This document shows, in pieces, positions 20,489-30,055 of a DNA stretch of 32,571 nt. This DNA is from Clostridia bacterium (lineage in GTDB: Bacteria > Bacillota > Clostridia > Oscillospirales > Acutalibacteraceae). The translations under genes and the position numbers were made by a program. How positions within the stretch are numbered: the stretch's first letter is position 1; each line of letters begins with the position of its first letter. The DNA is taken from contig JAFWUH010000027.1 of NCBI GenBank assembly GCA_017524165.1, forward strand, positions 1-32,571, given 5' to 3'. The notes under the pieces were generated by a model. It was not told where the DNA came from, did no database searches, and saw nothing but the letters and a program-made list of their open reading frames with translations.

Positions 20489-22304
20489 ACTGACACCGCA
20501 GGAAATAGCCCGGGAATATGCCGACGGAACCAGCTTTAAGGACGGCATCGGCGAACGCGGGCTTCAGGAACAAAGTAAGATCAATGAACGCTTTTTTATC
20601 GGCGATCAGTGGTACGGGGTTCATTGCGGCAATTCCAAACCGCTTGCCCGGCGGAATTTGATCAAGCGTATCGGAGAATACAAGATGTCGGTGATCGGCT
20701 CGGCGCCGATTGCGGTCAATTATTCTGCCGACGGCGTTGCCGATACCGAGGAATTGCAAAACGAAAAAAGAACCTTGTTATCGGAAATCAAAGGCGGAAA
20801 AATACTTTCCGGTGCGGTCGATCCGGCGGAAATCTCAATCATGATGACGGCTATTTCGGATTACTTCAATGTCACAGCCGAGCGGGTAAAACTGGATATA
20901 AAAAAGGAACAGTTGCTGCGCAATGCCTACATTTCCGGCACGGCACTCTGTTATACCTATTGGGATCCGGATATCAAAACCGGTCTTTATGCCGACGCAC
21001 AACAGACCATTCCGTTGGACGGAGATATTGCTTTGGAAGTGTTGGATGTGGAAAATGTGGTATTTGGCGATCCCAACACCGAGGATATCCAACAACAACC
21101 GTATATTATTATGGCAAAGCGTTGCGAGCTGGCGGAAGTCCGGCGGGAGGCACGCAGAAACCGTTTGGATGAGGAGGAGATCCTTGCCGAATCGACCGAC
21201 CGGCTGAATGTGAATATCGGCGACCGCGGAGAGCGGGAACCGAGTGAAAGCAAACGCGTGACGGTATTCACAAAGCTTTACAAGGAATACGACCGGGACG
21301 GCAGAAATTATCGCATGATGGCGGTACGCGTGACCGAAAACGCCGTGGTACGAAAGCCGTGGTGTATCGGGATCTCTTGCTATCCGATTGCCGCTTTTAC
21401 CTGGGAAAGAAGACATTCTTCCGCTTACGGCGAAAGCGAAATTACCTATATGATCCCCAATCAGATTGCCGTCAACCGAATGCTGACTGCCGGTATTTGG
21501 GCGGCAATGGTTTCCAATATGCCGATCATGGTGGTAAACGGTGATACCGTAACCGCCGATATTACCAACGAACCGGGGCAGATCATCAAGGTATACGGAA
21601 GCAATGAAGATGTTGTCGGTGCGGTACGGTATGTTACACCGCCGCAATTTCAAACGGGATATTTCGGTTCGGTAGATGCGATTTTCAATCAAACCCTTTC
21701 GGACAACGGCGCCAATGACGCGGCACTCGGTAATTTGCGCCCGGACAACGCAACGGCGTTGATCGCGCTCCGGGAGGCGGCGCTGGCGCCCATGCAACTC
21801 TATCAAAACAGGTTTTTCGGATTTATTGAGGAACTGGCGCGGATTTGGGCGGATTTTTGGATCCATTTATACGGCAGACGCCCGCTGAAGGTACGCGATA
21901 AAAGCGGATTGTGGTATATAGACTTTCAAGCCGAACGGTATCAAAGATTGCTGATCAACGCAAGGGTCGATGTCGGCGCTTCCACCGTTTGGAGCGAAGC
22001 CGTGGTAATTCAAACCTTGGATAATCTTCTGCGGTCGGGCATTATTACGGTAGATCAGTATCTCGAACGGTTACCGAGCGGCATGATCCCCGATGTGACC
22101 GGTCTTCGCAATGATTTGCATCGGCAGGAAACGGTCACAGAGGAACCGGATATCACCGACGGGGAAATCCTTGAAAATCTACGCGAAAACTATCCGAATG
22201 AGTATGAAATTTTCCGTCGACTTTCGGAAAATGAGCGACGGTCCTTTTTGTTGAATTTGCAATCCGGCGCAAAATTTTCGTCCGAGGAGGAGGGGGATCT
22301 ATGA
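20475..22304 (+). CDS. Portal protein (podovirus-like)
   Basis: A 609-residue protein from GTG 20475. Features of large portals of short-tailed phages are present: an N-terminal GDQWYGVHCGN region, a central YGESEITYMIPNQIAVNRML segment, a loop rich in Asn (DNGANDAALGNLRPDNATAL) and a long helical C-terminal part ending in acidic residues. Twelve copies form the channel at one capsid corner. The length is near that of P22-like portals rather than the 400-500 residues of many siphovirus portals. It follows the capsid gene, whereas in P22 portal precedes coat. Its stop overlaps the next start (ATGA). Confidence 0.85.
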   Translation: MEKIKLTPQEIAREYADGTSFKDGIGERGLQEQSKINERFFIGDQWYGVHCGNSKPLARRNLIKRIGEYKMSVIGSAPIAVNYSADGVADTEELQNEKRTLLSEIKGGKILSGAVDPAEISIMMTAISDYFNVTAERVKLDIKKEQLLRNAYISGTALCYTYWDPDIKTGLYADAQQTIPLDGDIALEVLDVENVVFGDPNTEDIQQQPYIIMAKRCELAEVRREARRNRLDEEEILAESTDRLNVNIGDRGEREPSESKRVTVFTKLYKEYDRDGRNYRMMAVRVTENAVVRKPWCIGISCYPIAAFTWERRHSSAYGESEITYMIPNQIAVNRMLTAGIWAAMVSNMPIMVVNGDTVTADITNEPGQIIKVYGSNEDVVGAVRYVTPPQFQTGYFGSVDAIFNQTLSDNGANDAALGNLRPDNATALIALREAALAPMQLYQNRFFGFIEELARIWADFWIHLYGRRPLKVRDKSGLWYIDFQAERYQRLLINARVDVGASTVWSEAVVIQTLDNLLRSGIITVDQYLERLPSGMIPDVTGLRNDLHRQETVTEEPDITDGEILENLRENYPNEYEIFRRLSENERRSFLLNLQSGAKFSSEEEGDL

Positions 22305-22660
22305 CGGGGAATGAAATCCTGAACCGTGCGTTACTGCTGCTCGGCTACAGCGATTCGCAGGGAAATATTTCGGCGGAACAACGCATAAAATCACGCGCCT
22401 TGTCGGTCTTGAATGCGGTTTATGCCGATTTGTTTTATACCGTTCATGAGGACGGCTTTGTACCGCTGGTTTCTTTATCCGATCCCATACAGTTACCTGA
22501 AAAAATGCTGTTTGATATTATGCCTTACGGGGTGGCGTCTTTTTTGGCAATGAGTGAATCGGACGGCGATAATCAGCAGGTGTTTACCGTTTTGTACAAT
22601 CAAAAGCGCGCCGGAATCAACCAAAAGACGATGATTTCGGATGTTTTGCCGACCGTATAG
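22301..22660 (+). CDS. Head-completion/tail-adaptor protein
   Basis: A 119-residue mostly helical protein (EILNRALLLLGYSDSQGN, KSRALSVLNAVYADLFYTVH, FDIMPYGVASFLAMSESDGD). Helical proteins with this pattern act as adaptors that bind the portal exit, like P22 gp4 or siphovirus gp6-type connectors. Coupled to the portal gene by a four-base overlap. The assignment is from position and general pattern, not a strong motif. Confidence 0.7.
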   Translation: MTGNEILNRALLLLGYSDSQGNISAEQRIKSRALSVLNAVYADLFYTVHEDGFVPLVSLSDPIQLPEKMLFDIMPYGVASFLAMSESDGDNQQVFTVLYNQKRAGINQKTMISDVLPTV

Positions 22661-22672
22661 GAGGAAAAACAG

Positions 22673-25006
22673 ATGAAATTTCCGCTACTATACAGAAAAC
22701 AGGCGCACACACTTTCCATTCCGTCGTTTTCGGGCGGTATCAATTTAAGGGACGCCGACGGGCGCGTCGGCGATCATCAGTTGACCGATGGAAAAAATAT
22801 GTGGTTTGAGGGAAGATTGCTGCAAACAAGACCGGCGTTAAAGGTGCGGGACGACTGCACCGGGGAACAGAATTTTTTCCCCGCATTGGCGAATGATCCT
22901 TCGGTTACAGCGCGAAAAGAGGCTGTCACCTATTCCGGAAACGGAGAGCTTTTTCAGCTGTTTTCCTATCGGGTAAGCTATTCCGTCGACAATGCCGGGC
23001 AGACGGAATACAAGGCGCGGATCCTGTTCCGGTTTCTTTCGGAAAGTGCACAGTTTGATCTGCCGATGCTCAATATGGACGGGGAAAATGTACACTATTT
23101 CATCATTCAGCATCAAAATAAGATTTACTGTTTTGTAGACCAGAACAAGCTGTGGCATCGCATTTTTCGTTTTGAACTTACCGAGCAGATGCAACCCGAT
23201 ACGGAAAGCTATGCATGGCATGAGCTTGCCGCGGAGGAAATCTATGCGCCGATTGTGGCTACCCACGGTGTTTGTGATATGAACGGCGGTGTGGAGGCAG
23301 TCGGCGCAGAGGGCATGAATCTACTGACCAATCGGTATCGCTTGGTCTATTCTACGGTAAACCGTTCTCTGCTATCGGCACAGAGTCCGACACATCCGAT
23401 GAAATATTTTCTGATCCACAGTCATATTGCGGGAGACGATACCGTAGTCGGTACCATTACGGCTGTGATTCGGTATAAAAACGGCAGTACAGTTTGCCAC
23501 GTCGCCGAAAAAAGCGCAGGGGATATGACCTACAGAGAAACGGATCTAAACGGACAAACGCATTACGGTGCCGATGGATTGACGCTTTGGTCAGACGGAT
23601 TTGAATTGCAGTTTTTAACGCCGCAAAACGGCAGTCAGGTTATAGCACAGGTGGGGGAGAACGACTATCTTGAAGATAATATGACCCTTACGATTGATAT
23701 TCATAATTACGCTGAAACAGAAAAGATGCTTGCTGACCGCGAAAGGATCTTCAGCGCGAAATACTCAGCTTGGTACGGCGGATCCGCTTTCGGACTTTCG
23801 GGCGGAGGATGGCTTTTTCTCGGCGGATTCGAGGGAGAAAATCAAAACCAGATTTTTTATTCCGCTGTAGGAAATCCCCTTTATTTCAGCGAAAATTCCT
23901 ATATCGGGGTAGGGCAATCCTCCCAAGCGGTCACCGGATTCGGCAAACAGGATAACAGCTTGATCATCTTCAAGGAACGGGAACTGTTTCGACTGACCTA
24001 TAACGGATTGAATCATCTTTCGGGGGAAGATTTGATCGAACAGGCGTTAGTGGATATTACCGCCAACGAAATTCAGCTTTCCCTGCAACAAATCCACGGA
24101 TATATCGGTTGTGACGCACCGCAAAGCATTGAACTTTGCCGCAATCGGCTGGTGTGGTTGTGCGGGGGAACCGTTTACACCTTAACTTCACAAAGTCCGT
24201 ATAGTGAACGAACCGTTCTGGCGCTGTCCGGTATGATGGATAAACGGTTAAAAACGGAGTCAACAATTGCTTTAAAAAAAGCTTTTTCCGCCGATTGGAA
24301 CGGCCGGTATTTTTTATTTATCGGGACGCGTATTTATGTGATGGACTATGAGTCGGCAGGATATCTGCAAATTACCTCCTACAGCAAGGAGGAGGACGGG
24401 AAGCGACAAATTCCCTGGTTTTACTGGGAATTAAACAACCCGAACAGAGGACAAAGTGGATTGTATCTAAACGATTTTTCGGGTATTCCGTTGGCGGCAA
24501 TCGTCGATAAAAGCCGTCTGCACTTGTTTTATGTGCATCAGGCGCACTTTGGATTTTCGGATGCTTTTTTTGCGTCGGTTTGCTATTTTGACGGCGGTAT
24601 GGGCGATGATGAAACGGTTACTTTTAATCAAGAAAGTCTTGAAAATATTGTAATCAGCGGAAAAGCCTTTCGCCCGATTGATTCCTGTTTTACCACCAAA
24701 ACCTATGATTTCGGCATGCCGCAGTTCAGGAAGAATGTTTTGTTAGTCAATTTGAAAATCGGATTTTGGTCGGAACGCCCCGCGGACATTGCTTTTTTGA
24801 CCGAACAAACCGCATTTACCGACACCTGTCAAATTCGTGCGGATCTGCAGCAAAACAACCGCTTTGATGGTTCGCTTCTGAGAAACTATATGTTACATCC
24901 GGCGGTGCGCGCATCCGACCGATTCGGCTTGCAGGTGAAAAGTCAAAGTCCGATTACGGTGGATGCGATTTCGTTTCAATTTAAACTGTTAGGAGGTTCC
25001 CGATAA
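22673..25006 (+). CDS. Large tail/portal-plug beta protein
   Basis: A 777-residue, beta-rich protein without coiled coils. It starts with FSGGINLRDADGRVGDHQLT, NMWFEGRLLQTRPALK, a layout seen at the start of stabilisation or tail proteins of short-tailed phages (P22 gp10 and relatives), where a beta-propeller plugs the portal. Later repeats such as FGKQDNSLIIFKERELFRLT and WNGRYFLFIGTRIYVMDY look like propeller blades. AGGAGG precedes the ATG; the stop shares one base with the next start. It is the longest gene of the element and no tape measure is present, supporting a short tail. Confidence 0.7.
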   Translation: MKFPLLYRKQAHTLSIPSFSGGINLRDADGRVGDHQLTDGKNMWFEGRLLQTRPALKVRDDCTGEQNFFPALANDPSVTARKEAVTYSGNGELFQLFSYRVSYSVDNAGQTEYKARILFRFLSESAQFDLPMLNMDGENVHYFIIQHQNKIYCFVDQNKLWHRIFRFELTEQMQPDTESYAWHELAAEEIYAPIVATHGVCDMNGGVEAVGAEGMNLLTNRYRLVYSTVNRSLLSAQSPTHPMKYFLIHSHIAGDDTVVGTITAVIRYKNGSTVCHVAEKSAGDMTYRETDLNGQTHYGADGLTLWSDGFELQFLTPQNGSQVIAQVGENDYLEDNMTLTIDIHNYAETEKMLADRERIFSAKYSAWYGGSAFGLSGGGWLFLGGFEGENQNQIFYSAVGNPLYFSENSYIGVGQSSQAVTGFGKQDNSLIIFKERELFRLTYNGLNHLSGEDLIEQALVDITANEIQLSLQQIHGYIGCDAPQSIELCRNRLVWLCGGTVYTLTSQSPYSERTVLALSGMMDKRLKTESTIALKKAFSADWNGRYFLFIGTRIYVMDYESAGYLQITSYSKEEDGKRQIPWFYWELNNPNRGQSGLYLNDFSGIPLAAIVDKSRLHLFYVHQAHFGFSDAFFASVCYFDGGMGDDETVTFNQESLENIVISGKAFRPIDSCFTTKTYDFGMPQFRKNVLLVNLKIGFWSERPADIAFLTEQTAFTDTCQIRADLQQNNRFDGSLLRNYMLHPAVRASDRFGLQVKSQSPITVDAISFQFKLLGGSR

Positions 25007-26037
25007 TGGCAATTAAAACGCAACAGGAACGCTTTGAAGAATTAATGGCGGGGTATCAACCGCAAATTGCGGCGGAAAAGGCCGCCGTAACAGATCTATA
25101 TGCGGCACAGAAAAAGGAAGCAGAGAAAAATTATCAGATTTCTGCCGAAAAAACGGCACGCACCTACGATGAGCAGGAACGGGATAATGCGGTACAACGA
25201 TTGGTGAACGAACATCAGATCCGTGCGGATATGGAAGCGTCCGGCTTGTCGGATTCCGGTTTTAACCGTACACAGCAAACCGCCGTACAGCTTTCTTATG
25301 CCAATCAAAAGGCAAAAATCGGTCGGGTACGGCAACAGGCAATTGACGGACTCACGGTTGCGTTGGCGCAACAGCTGGCAAAAATTGATCAGGCTCAGGT
25401 TGCGGCATTGGCTGATATTGACGCCGACTATCATAAAGCGGCCAACTCTGCCGCGGTCGATTTGTATCAGGCTGATTTGAAGGCGGAAACGGATCGTATC
25501 AAAGCCAATTTACAAGCTGAAACAGACCGGTTGAAAGCAGAAAACGACAGAATCAAAGCGCAAACGGCGCTTTTAAAGACACAGGCTTCCAACCAAAAGG
25601 AAAAGGACAGCATTATCAAGACCAACGACGGGCTTTTGTCCTATGATTTTAAGGGAACATTGCAGGAAAACGGCGTTGCGGTTTACTATTATACAGATAA
25701 ACAGATGAATAAAAAAACGAAATATGTGGATCAAAACTCCGGCAAAACGACCGTTGTGGACCGATGGGTGAATCCGTTTACAACCGCAGAGCCTAACAAG
25801 GACCTTTTTGGCCCGGAAGGGCAGTATGATCCTTCCCGCGCTTTCTCTAACGGATATCAGCCCAATAATATCAACGGCAAAAAATTAACCAAGGTCGGCA
25901 CGATTGATTTCACCGCGACACTCGGTAGAACGCAGAATGTTTTTCAGACATCGGACGGTAAGTTTTGGGTTTGGAGCGGGAAGACGAACCGTTATGTCAG
26001 CGCAGTGAGAAAAGACGGCAAATGGACATTGGCATAG
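25006..26037 (+). CDS. Coiled-coil virion protein, possible ejection or tail-needle protein
   Basis: 343 residues. The first 200 are almost all charged coiled coil, with Ala/Gln/Lys/Glu-rich heptads including direct near-repeats (LKAETDRIKANLQAETDRLK). An internal motif MEASGLSDSGFNRTQQ is shared, as I recall, with similar prophage proteins in clostridia. The last 130 residues form a beta-rich domain with several aromatic residues. A long coiled coil beside the connector genes fits a needle or an internal protein released with DNA. No enzymatic motif is visible. Confidence 0.6.
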   Translation: MAIKTQQERFEELMAGYQPQIAAEKAAVTDLYAAQKKEAEKNYQISAEKTARTYDEQERDNAVQRLVNEHQIRADMEASGLSDSGFNRTQQTAVQLSYANQKAKIGRVRQQAIDGLTVALAQQLAKIDQAQVAALADIDADYHKAANSAAVDLYQADLKAETDRIKANLQAETDRLKAENDRIKAQTALLKTQASNQKEKDSIIKTNDGLLSYDFKGTLQENGVAVYYYTDKQMNKKTKYVDQNSGKTTVVDRWVNPFTTAEPNKDLFGPEGQYDPSRAFSNGYQPNNINGKKLTKVGTIDFTATLGRTQNVFQTSDGKFWVWSGKTNRYVSAVRKDGKWTLA

Positions 26038-26055
26038 GCAAAAGGAGGGTAACGA

Positions 26056-26922
26056 ATGGCAATCAGAACCTTAACATTTTCGCTAAATGAGCGCGGAATT
26101 GATCCGGCTTCGGTTCAATTTGCAGGACTGCAAGGAGAACACAGCGCGACCGGTCTTCGTTTTCTTTTAGAGGAAGTGTTTTATCAATTTTTGCTGACAA
26201 AGGTCGGGCAAGGGCAATCTTTGGTCTACCGGATAGATGCGTTTGACAGTACGGGTGCGGTTTTCCGCACGGCGTCACAACTCCTTTCTGCGGCGGAGGT
26301 AACCTTCCCCATAGAGGAAAACCTGACGCGCAACGGTGGACAGGCAAAGGTGTTTTTGATCCTCTCTCTGTTGGATGAAACGCAACATACGGAAATGGAA
26401 CTTTATTCCTTTCCGGCACTGTTGCAGTTTGAATCGACGCCGCAACCGATCGGGGAAACGGGACAGTCGCGGGAAAGTCTTTCATCCCTGGAAAATTCCG
26501 CAAAAGAGGCGGCAAAAACGGCGCAAAGTCAAGCGCAGGCGGCGTCGGCGACTGCCGCGGAAATTCAGCAGCTCAAAGCGCAAATCGAGTTATTGAAGCA
26601 ACAAACCGTTGCCGCACGGATGGCGTTGGAACAGGGCGCGGAATTTTTCCTCGACGGCGGAAATGCGGCGTCAAATTATCAAATTCAGTTGGCGGTAGAC
26701 GATGCGCTATCGTCGATATCGGAAAATCCGGTACAAAACAAGGTGATTGCGGCGGCGTTGGCAGAGAAAGTGGATCTCGCCAATGCTTTTTTATGCAGTC
26801 ACCCGGTAGGCAGTGTGTATTACTGCACCGGTGACATTGACCCGCAATCAACCTATGGCGGAACATGGCAGTTGCTGTCCGACGAAAATGATGCTGTGTC
26901 AGCGTGGGAGCGTACCGCCTGA
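26056..26922 (+). CDS. Tail fibre/baseplate-like protein
   Basis: 288 residues. The N-terminal 140 residues look like a beta-rich attachment domain (RTLTFSLNERGIDPASVQFA), followed by an Ala/Gln/Lys coiled coil (about 150-195), SENPVQNKVIAAALAEKV (a trimeric fibre motif) and the C-terminal HPVGSVYYCTGDIDPQSTYG, GTWQLL, a common end domain in Gram-positive phage fibres. It ends WERTA, as many such proteins do. AGGAGG 26043-26048 precedes the ATG. Confidence 0.72.
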   Translation: MAIRTLTFSLNERGIDPASVQFAGLQGEHSATGLRFLLEEVFYQFLLTKVGQGQSLVYRIDAFDSTGAVFRTASQLLSAAEVTFPIEENLTRNGGQAKVFLILSLLDETQHTEMELYSFPALLQFESTPQPIGETGQSRESLSSLENSAKEAAKTAQSQAQAASATAAEIQQLKAQIELLKQQTVAARMALEQGAEFFLDGGNAASNYQIQLAVDDALSSISENPVQNKVIAAALAEKVDLANAFLCSHPVGSVYYCTGDIDPQSTYGGTWQLLSDENDAVSAWERTA

Positions 26923-26938
26923 CAGGAAAGGAGAAAAA

Positions 26939-28051
26939 ATGTCAAAACTTTATTTGAACGGAACTTTTGCTTTCCGCAGAGATACCGCAGTCAACTGGCA
27001 GCAACAGAATCCCGTATTGCAAAGCGGTGAGATTGGAATTGTTACCGACGGAAGCGAAACGGAATGGCTGAAAATCGGAGACGGCGAAACCGCATGGAAT
27101 GCATTATCGTTTAAAAAGGGTCCGCGTGGAGAACAGGGGATTCGCGGAGAGCCCGGAGAGGGGAAAGCCCCCCTTACGGGCACCGCAAACCCGACGTCGC
27201 AGACTGTCGGAGAAATCGGACAGGTTTATTTGAACACTACATCCGGGACTTGTTTTATTTGTGTTGATGAAGAAAATGACAATTATACTTGGAAGAGCAT
27301 CAAAACATATACCGTTTTCGATGATAGCGAACTCGTCATATCAAACAATTTGACGGAAGGGACATATTATTGCAGACAATCATCAACGATCACATATCTT
27401 GCAGAACACATAAACGGAGAAGAACCGGAATATGAGATGTTTGTCCCGTCAATGACCATCCCGGCAGGAACAGAATTTAAGGTTCAAAAATACACGCAGA
27501 CTTTCCCTCGCGTTAAAAATGCAATTTACATTGTTATTGATTTCTCAAAACCTTTGAAACAAGAACTTATAGGAATCACACCGCATGGGAAAATAAATGT
27601 TTATGACCGCATTGAATATGCGTGCGAAGTAATGGCTTCAGGGGATATTACTGGAAGCGCTGTTATAAGCGGTAACGAGAATCTTGCAAACAGAATCACC
27701 GAAATTACAAGCAGTTCGACAGACGCACAATATCCGTCAGCCAAAGCGGTTTATGATTTATCGGCGACCAAAAAAAACATTGCGTCAATTGTTACATCGG
27801 GTACCAATATTACACTTGCCGACAATACGGAATATATTTTGTCCGAGGTTACGGATTTAACCTTGTCTTTTCCGCAGGGAGACTTTGAGTGTTGGCTTTC
27901 CATTACCACGGCGTCCAGCGGGACAATCAATGTTTCCATTCCCCAAACGCAGTATATCGGAGAAAAACCGACCTTTTCCAATGGCGAGATTTGGGAAATG
28001 TCGATCAAAAACGGTGTGGTTGTCGCCAGTAAAGTGGGGGTTGCTCAGTGA
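26939..28051 (+). CDS. Tail fibre with Mtd-like head domain and short collagen-like stretch
   Basis: 370 residues. The N-terminus (RRDTAVNWQQQNPVLQSGEI, GIVTDGSETEWLKIGDGETA) matches the fibre N-terminal domain found in the Bordetella phage Mtd family, followed by GPRGEQGIRGEPGEG, a short Gly-X-Y repeat. The middle is a beta-rich shaft and the part near 295-315 has YPSAKAVYDLSATKKN, another common fibre element. Start ATG 26939 follows AGGAGA; an upstream frame from 26813 overlaps the previous gene. Its likely role is receptor binding. Confidence 0.78.
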   Translation: MSKLYLNGTFAFRRDTAVNWQQQNPVLQSGEIGIVTDGSETEWLKIGDGETAWNALSFKKGPRGEQGIRGEPGEGKAPLTGTANPTSQTVGEIGQVYLNTTSGTCFICVDEENDNYTWKSIKTYTVFDDSELVISNNLTEGTYYCRQSSTITYLAEHINGEEPEYEMFVPSMTIPAGTEFKVQKYTQTFPRVKNAIYIVIDFSKPLKQELIGITPHGKINVYDRIEYACEVMASGDITGSAVISGNENLANRITEITSSSTDAQYPSAKAVYDLSATKKNIASIVTSGTNITLADNTEYILSEVTDLTLSFPQGDFECWLSITTASSGTINVSIPQTQYIGEKPTFSNGEIWEMSIKNGVVVASKVGVAQ

Positions 28052-28695
28052 CGGACAGAAGAAGCTTGTTGATTGCTAAAGTCTTGCAAGAAAGCAGACT
28101 GCCGGGTGAATATCAAGCGGTAGAATATATACAACGGAAAACCACCGCGTATATTAATACCGGCTATGCCATTGACTATACCAAAAATACAGTCATAAAA
28201 GCGACATTTAAAATTCCGTGCTCCGCAAGATATATGGTTTGCGGAACCTATGATAAAAATCCGGGATTTAACTTTGAGTTAAACACATCGGGGAACGGCA
28301 GAATTTATACCTATACTTCTTATGCAAAAGATACGGTCGGGACAGCAATAACACCGATAGACGACTTTGTAAATGTAGTTTTGTCGGTCTCCGCCGGCAG
28401 TGTGGCTGCGAATTATCAAAACGAGACCGTCATCAACGAGAACAGCTACTTAACCGGTTCTCCAAACTTTAATGTGCTTTTGTTTACAGATTATCCCCGT
28501 GTCAGTAATACGACCTTTGGTGAATTGGTATTGAAGAAGCTTAGTATTTCGGAAGAGGGGGTATTGGTCCGAAATTTCGTTTCCTGTTATCAAAAAAGTA
28601 ATCAAGAGGTCGGCTTGTATGATAAAGTACACGGCGTGTTTTACCGAAACGCCGGTACGGGCACCTTTTTGAAGGGAGCCGATGTCGATGAATAG
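28048..28695 (+). CDS. Lectin-like tail protein
   Basis: 215 residues, starting at GTG 28048, four bases overlapping the previous stop. The segment LPGEYQAVEYIQRKTTAYIN followed by TGYAID is the phage 'LP-Y-xVEYI-STG-QYIDTG' type motif of concanavalin/laminin-G-like folds that sit on Gram-positive phage tails and bind sugars. The C-terminal VRNFVSCYQKSNQEVGLYDK and GTFLKG are typical of this family. Probably a receptor-binding accessory of the fibre. Confidence 0.75.
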   Translation: MTDRRSLLIAKVLQESRLPGEYQAVEYIQRKTTAYINTGYAIDYTKNTVIKATFKIPCSARYMVCGTYDKNPGFNFELNTSGNGRIYTYTSYAKDTVGTAITPIDDFVNVVLSVSAGSVAANYQNETVINENSYLTGSPNFNVLLFTDYPRVSNTTFGELVLKKLSISEEGVLVRNFVSCYQKSNQEVGLYDKVHGVFYRNAGTGTFLKGADVDE

Positions 28696-28996
28696 TTTTA
28701 TCGTTGCCGTTTCTGCTTTTGGCGGAATCTGCGGTATTGTTTTTGGCTTTGTAACATTCTTCCGCAATAAAAAAACAGATGACGCCGCCGGCGGAAAAAA
28801 GGACGGCATTGTGCTGACCGAACTGGGTTATATCAAATCCGGCGTGGATGATATTAAGCGTAAACAGGAGAAGCAGGAGGAACAGAACCTGGCTTTTGTG
28901 GCGCAGTTAAGTGCGGCGGCATCGTCGGCAAAGCAGGCGCACAAGCGGATTGATATGTTGGAAAGCCGTATCAAACAAGGCAATATGCTTTCTTAA
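28688..28996 (+). CDS. Small membrane-anchored coiled-coil protein of the lysis module
   Basis: 102 residues: a membrane helix (FIVAVSAFGGICGIVFGFVTFF), then a charged coiled coil (GYIKSGVDDIKRKQEKQEEQ, SSAKQAHKRIDMLESRIK). This resembles XhlA-like/hemolysin-type proteins that sit before holins in Gram-positive phages. Start: ATG 28688 has AGGGAG eight bases upstream; ATG 28682 is also in frame. The start overlaps the end of the previous gene by eight bases. Confidence 0.68.
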   Translation: MNSFIVAVSAFGGICGIVFGFVTFFRNKKTDDAAGGKKDGIVLTELGYIKSGVDDIKRKQEKQEEQNLAFVAQLSAAASSAKQAHKRIDMLESRIKQGNMLS

Positions 28997-29015
28997 ATTT
29001 TTGGAGGTTGACGAT

Positions 29016-29222
29016 ATGAAAATAAAAAAATGGTTTAAAGCGGCGACAATTCGTGCTCTGAAGACCGTGGCGCAAACTGCCGTTGCAACCATCGGCACCG
29101 CCGCTGTGTTGGGCGAGGTTCAATGGGTCGCGGTATGCTCCGCGGCGGCGCTTGCCGGACTGTTATCCTTGTTGACCAGCGTGGCAGGATTGCCGGAAGT
29201 CAAGGAGGGACAGCATGGTTGA
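29016..29222 (+). CDS. Phage holin (r1t type)
   Basis: A 68-residue protein with two hydrophobic segments: TVAQTAVATIGTAAVLGEV and WVAVCSAAALAGLLSLLTSV, with a basic start (MKIKKWFKAATIRALK) and a short charged end (LPEVKEGQ). The pattern ALKT-AQTA-A-IGT and the SAA-AGLLSLLTS-AGLPE ending match r1t-family holins, which form the pores that release the endolysin. GGAGG lies nine bases before the ATG. Overlaps the amidase gene by eight bases. Confidence 0.85.
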   Translation: MKIKKWFKAATIRALKTVAQTAVATIGTAAVLGEVQWVAVCSAAALAGLLSLLTSVAGLPEVKEGQHG

Positions 29223-30027
29223 AATGATTCAAATCCGTTGTCCGCAGGATAAAATTCAATTAAAATGTCCGTTTGCAATGAATCCGACAAGAATCGTCAT
29301 ACATAACACGGCAAACGACGCACCGGCGAAAAATGAAATCGCCTATATGCACAGCAACCCAAAGGAATCAAGCTTTCATTTTGCCGTGGATGATGTGCAG
29401 ATTGTTCAAGGTATTGAACTGAACCGAAACGCCTGGCACGCCGGGGATGGAAACGGAAAAGGAAACCGCGAAGGTATCGCGATTGAAATCTGTTACAGTA
29501 AATCGGGCGGCGAACGGTGGCTGAGAGCGGTGGCAAATGCCGCCGAGTTGACGGCAAAACTGCTGAACGATTACGGGTGGGGCATTGACCGCGTGACGAA
29601 GCATCAGGATTACAGCGGCAAATACTGTCCGCATCGAATTTTGGATGAATACGGCTGGGATCATTTCTTGGCGTTGGTCGAGCAATACCGTGGTGGCAAA
29701 AAGGAACCGGCAGCGGTGCAAAAATCCGTCGAAGAGGTTGCCCGAGAGGTTGTTGCCGGACAATGGGGGAACGGCGCAGAACGAAAGCAACGGTTAACCG
29801 CGGCAGGTTACGATTATTCTGCCGTGCAAAATAAAGTGAATGTGTTGCTTGGCGCGTCCGCGCCTGTGTCGGCACCGCAAAAGAAATCCGCCGAAACCTT
29901 GGCAACTGAAATTATCCAAGGCAAATGGGGAAACGGCAAAGAACGAAAGCAACGGCTAAAAGCCGCCGGATATTCTGAGTCGGATATTTCCTGTGCACAG
30001 GGAATAGTTAATAAAAAATTGAAATAA
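29215..30027 (+). CDS. Endolysin: N-acetylmuramoyl-L-alanine amidase with two Cpl-7 (CW_7) repeats
   Basis: A 270-residue lysin. Residues 20-150 form a type 2 amidase domain: zinc ligands likely His 30 (VIHNTAN), His 130 and Cys 138 (KHQDYSGKYCPH), with catalytic-region Glu 91 (IAIEICYS) and WHAGDGNGKGN 74-84. Two copies of the Cpl-7-type wall-binding repeat follow: EEVAREVVAGQWGNGAERKQ (173-192 onward) and ETLATEIIQGKWGNGKERKQ (227-246 onward). The enzyme cleaves the amide between muramic acid and L-Ala. Start ATG 29215 overlaps the holin. No signal peptide, so export depends on the holin. Confidence 0.92.
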   Translation: MVEMIQIRCPQDKIQLKCPFAMNPTRIVIHNTANDAPAKNEIAYMHSNPKESSFHFAVDDVQIVQGIELNRNAWHAGDGNGKGNREGIAIEICYSKSGGERWLRAVANAAELTAKLLNDYGWGIDRVTKHQDYSGKYCPHRILDEYGWDHFLALVEQYRGGKKEPAAVQKSVEEVAREVVAGQWGNGAERKQRLTAAGYDYSAVQNKVNVLLGASAPVSAPQKKSAETLATEIIQGKWGNGKERKQRLKAAGYSESDISCAQGIVNKKLK

Positions 30028-30055
30028 AACACAAAAAGACAAGTTTGTCTGAGTA

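Noticed and set aside
20835..21866. Long minus-strand frame opposite the portal gene (343 codons)
   Set aside because: It is an antisense shadow of a strongly supported portal gene; it has no ribosome binding site and a low-complexity Arg/His-rich composition.
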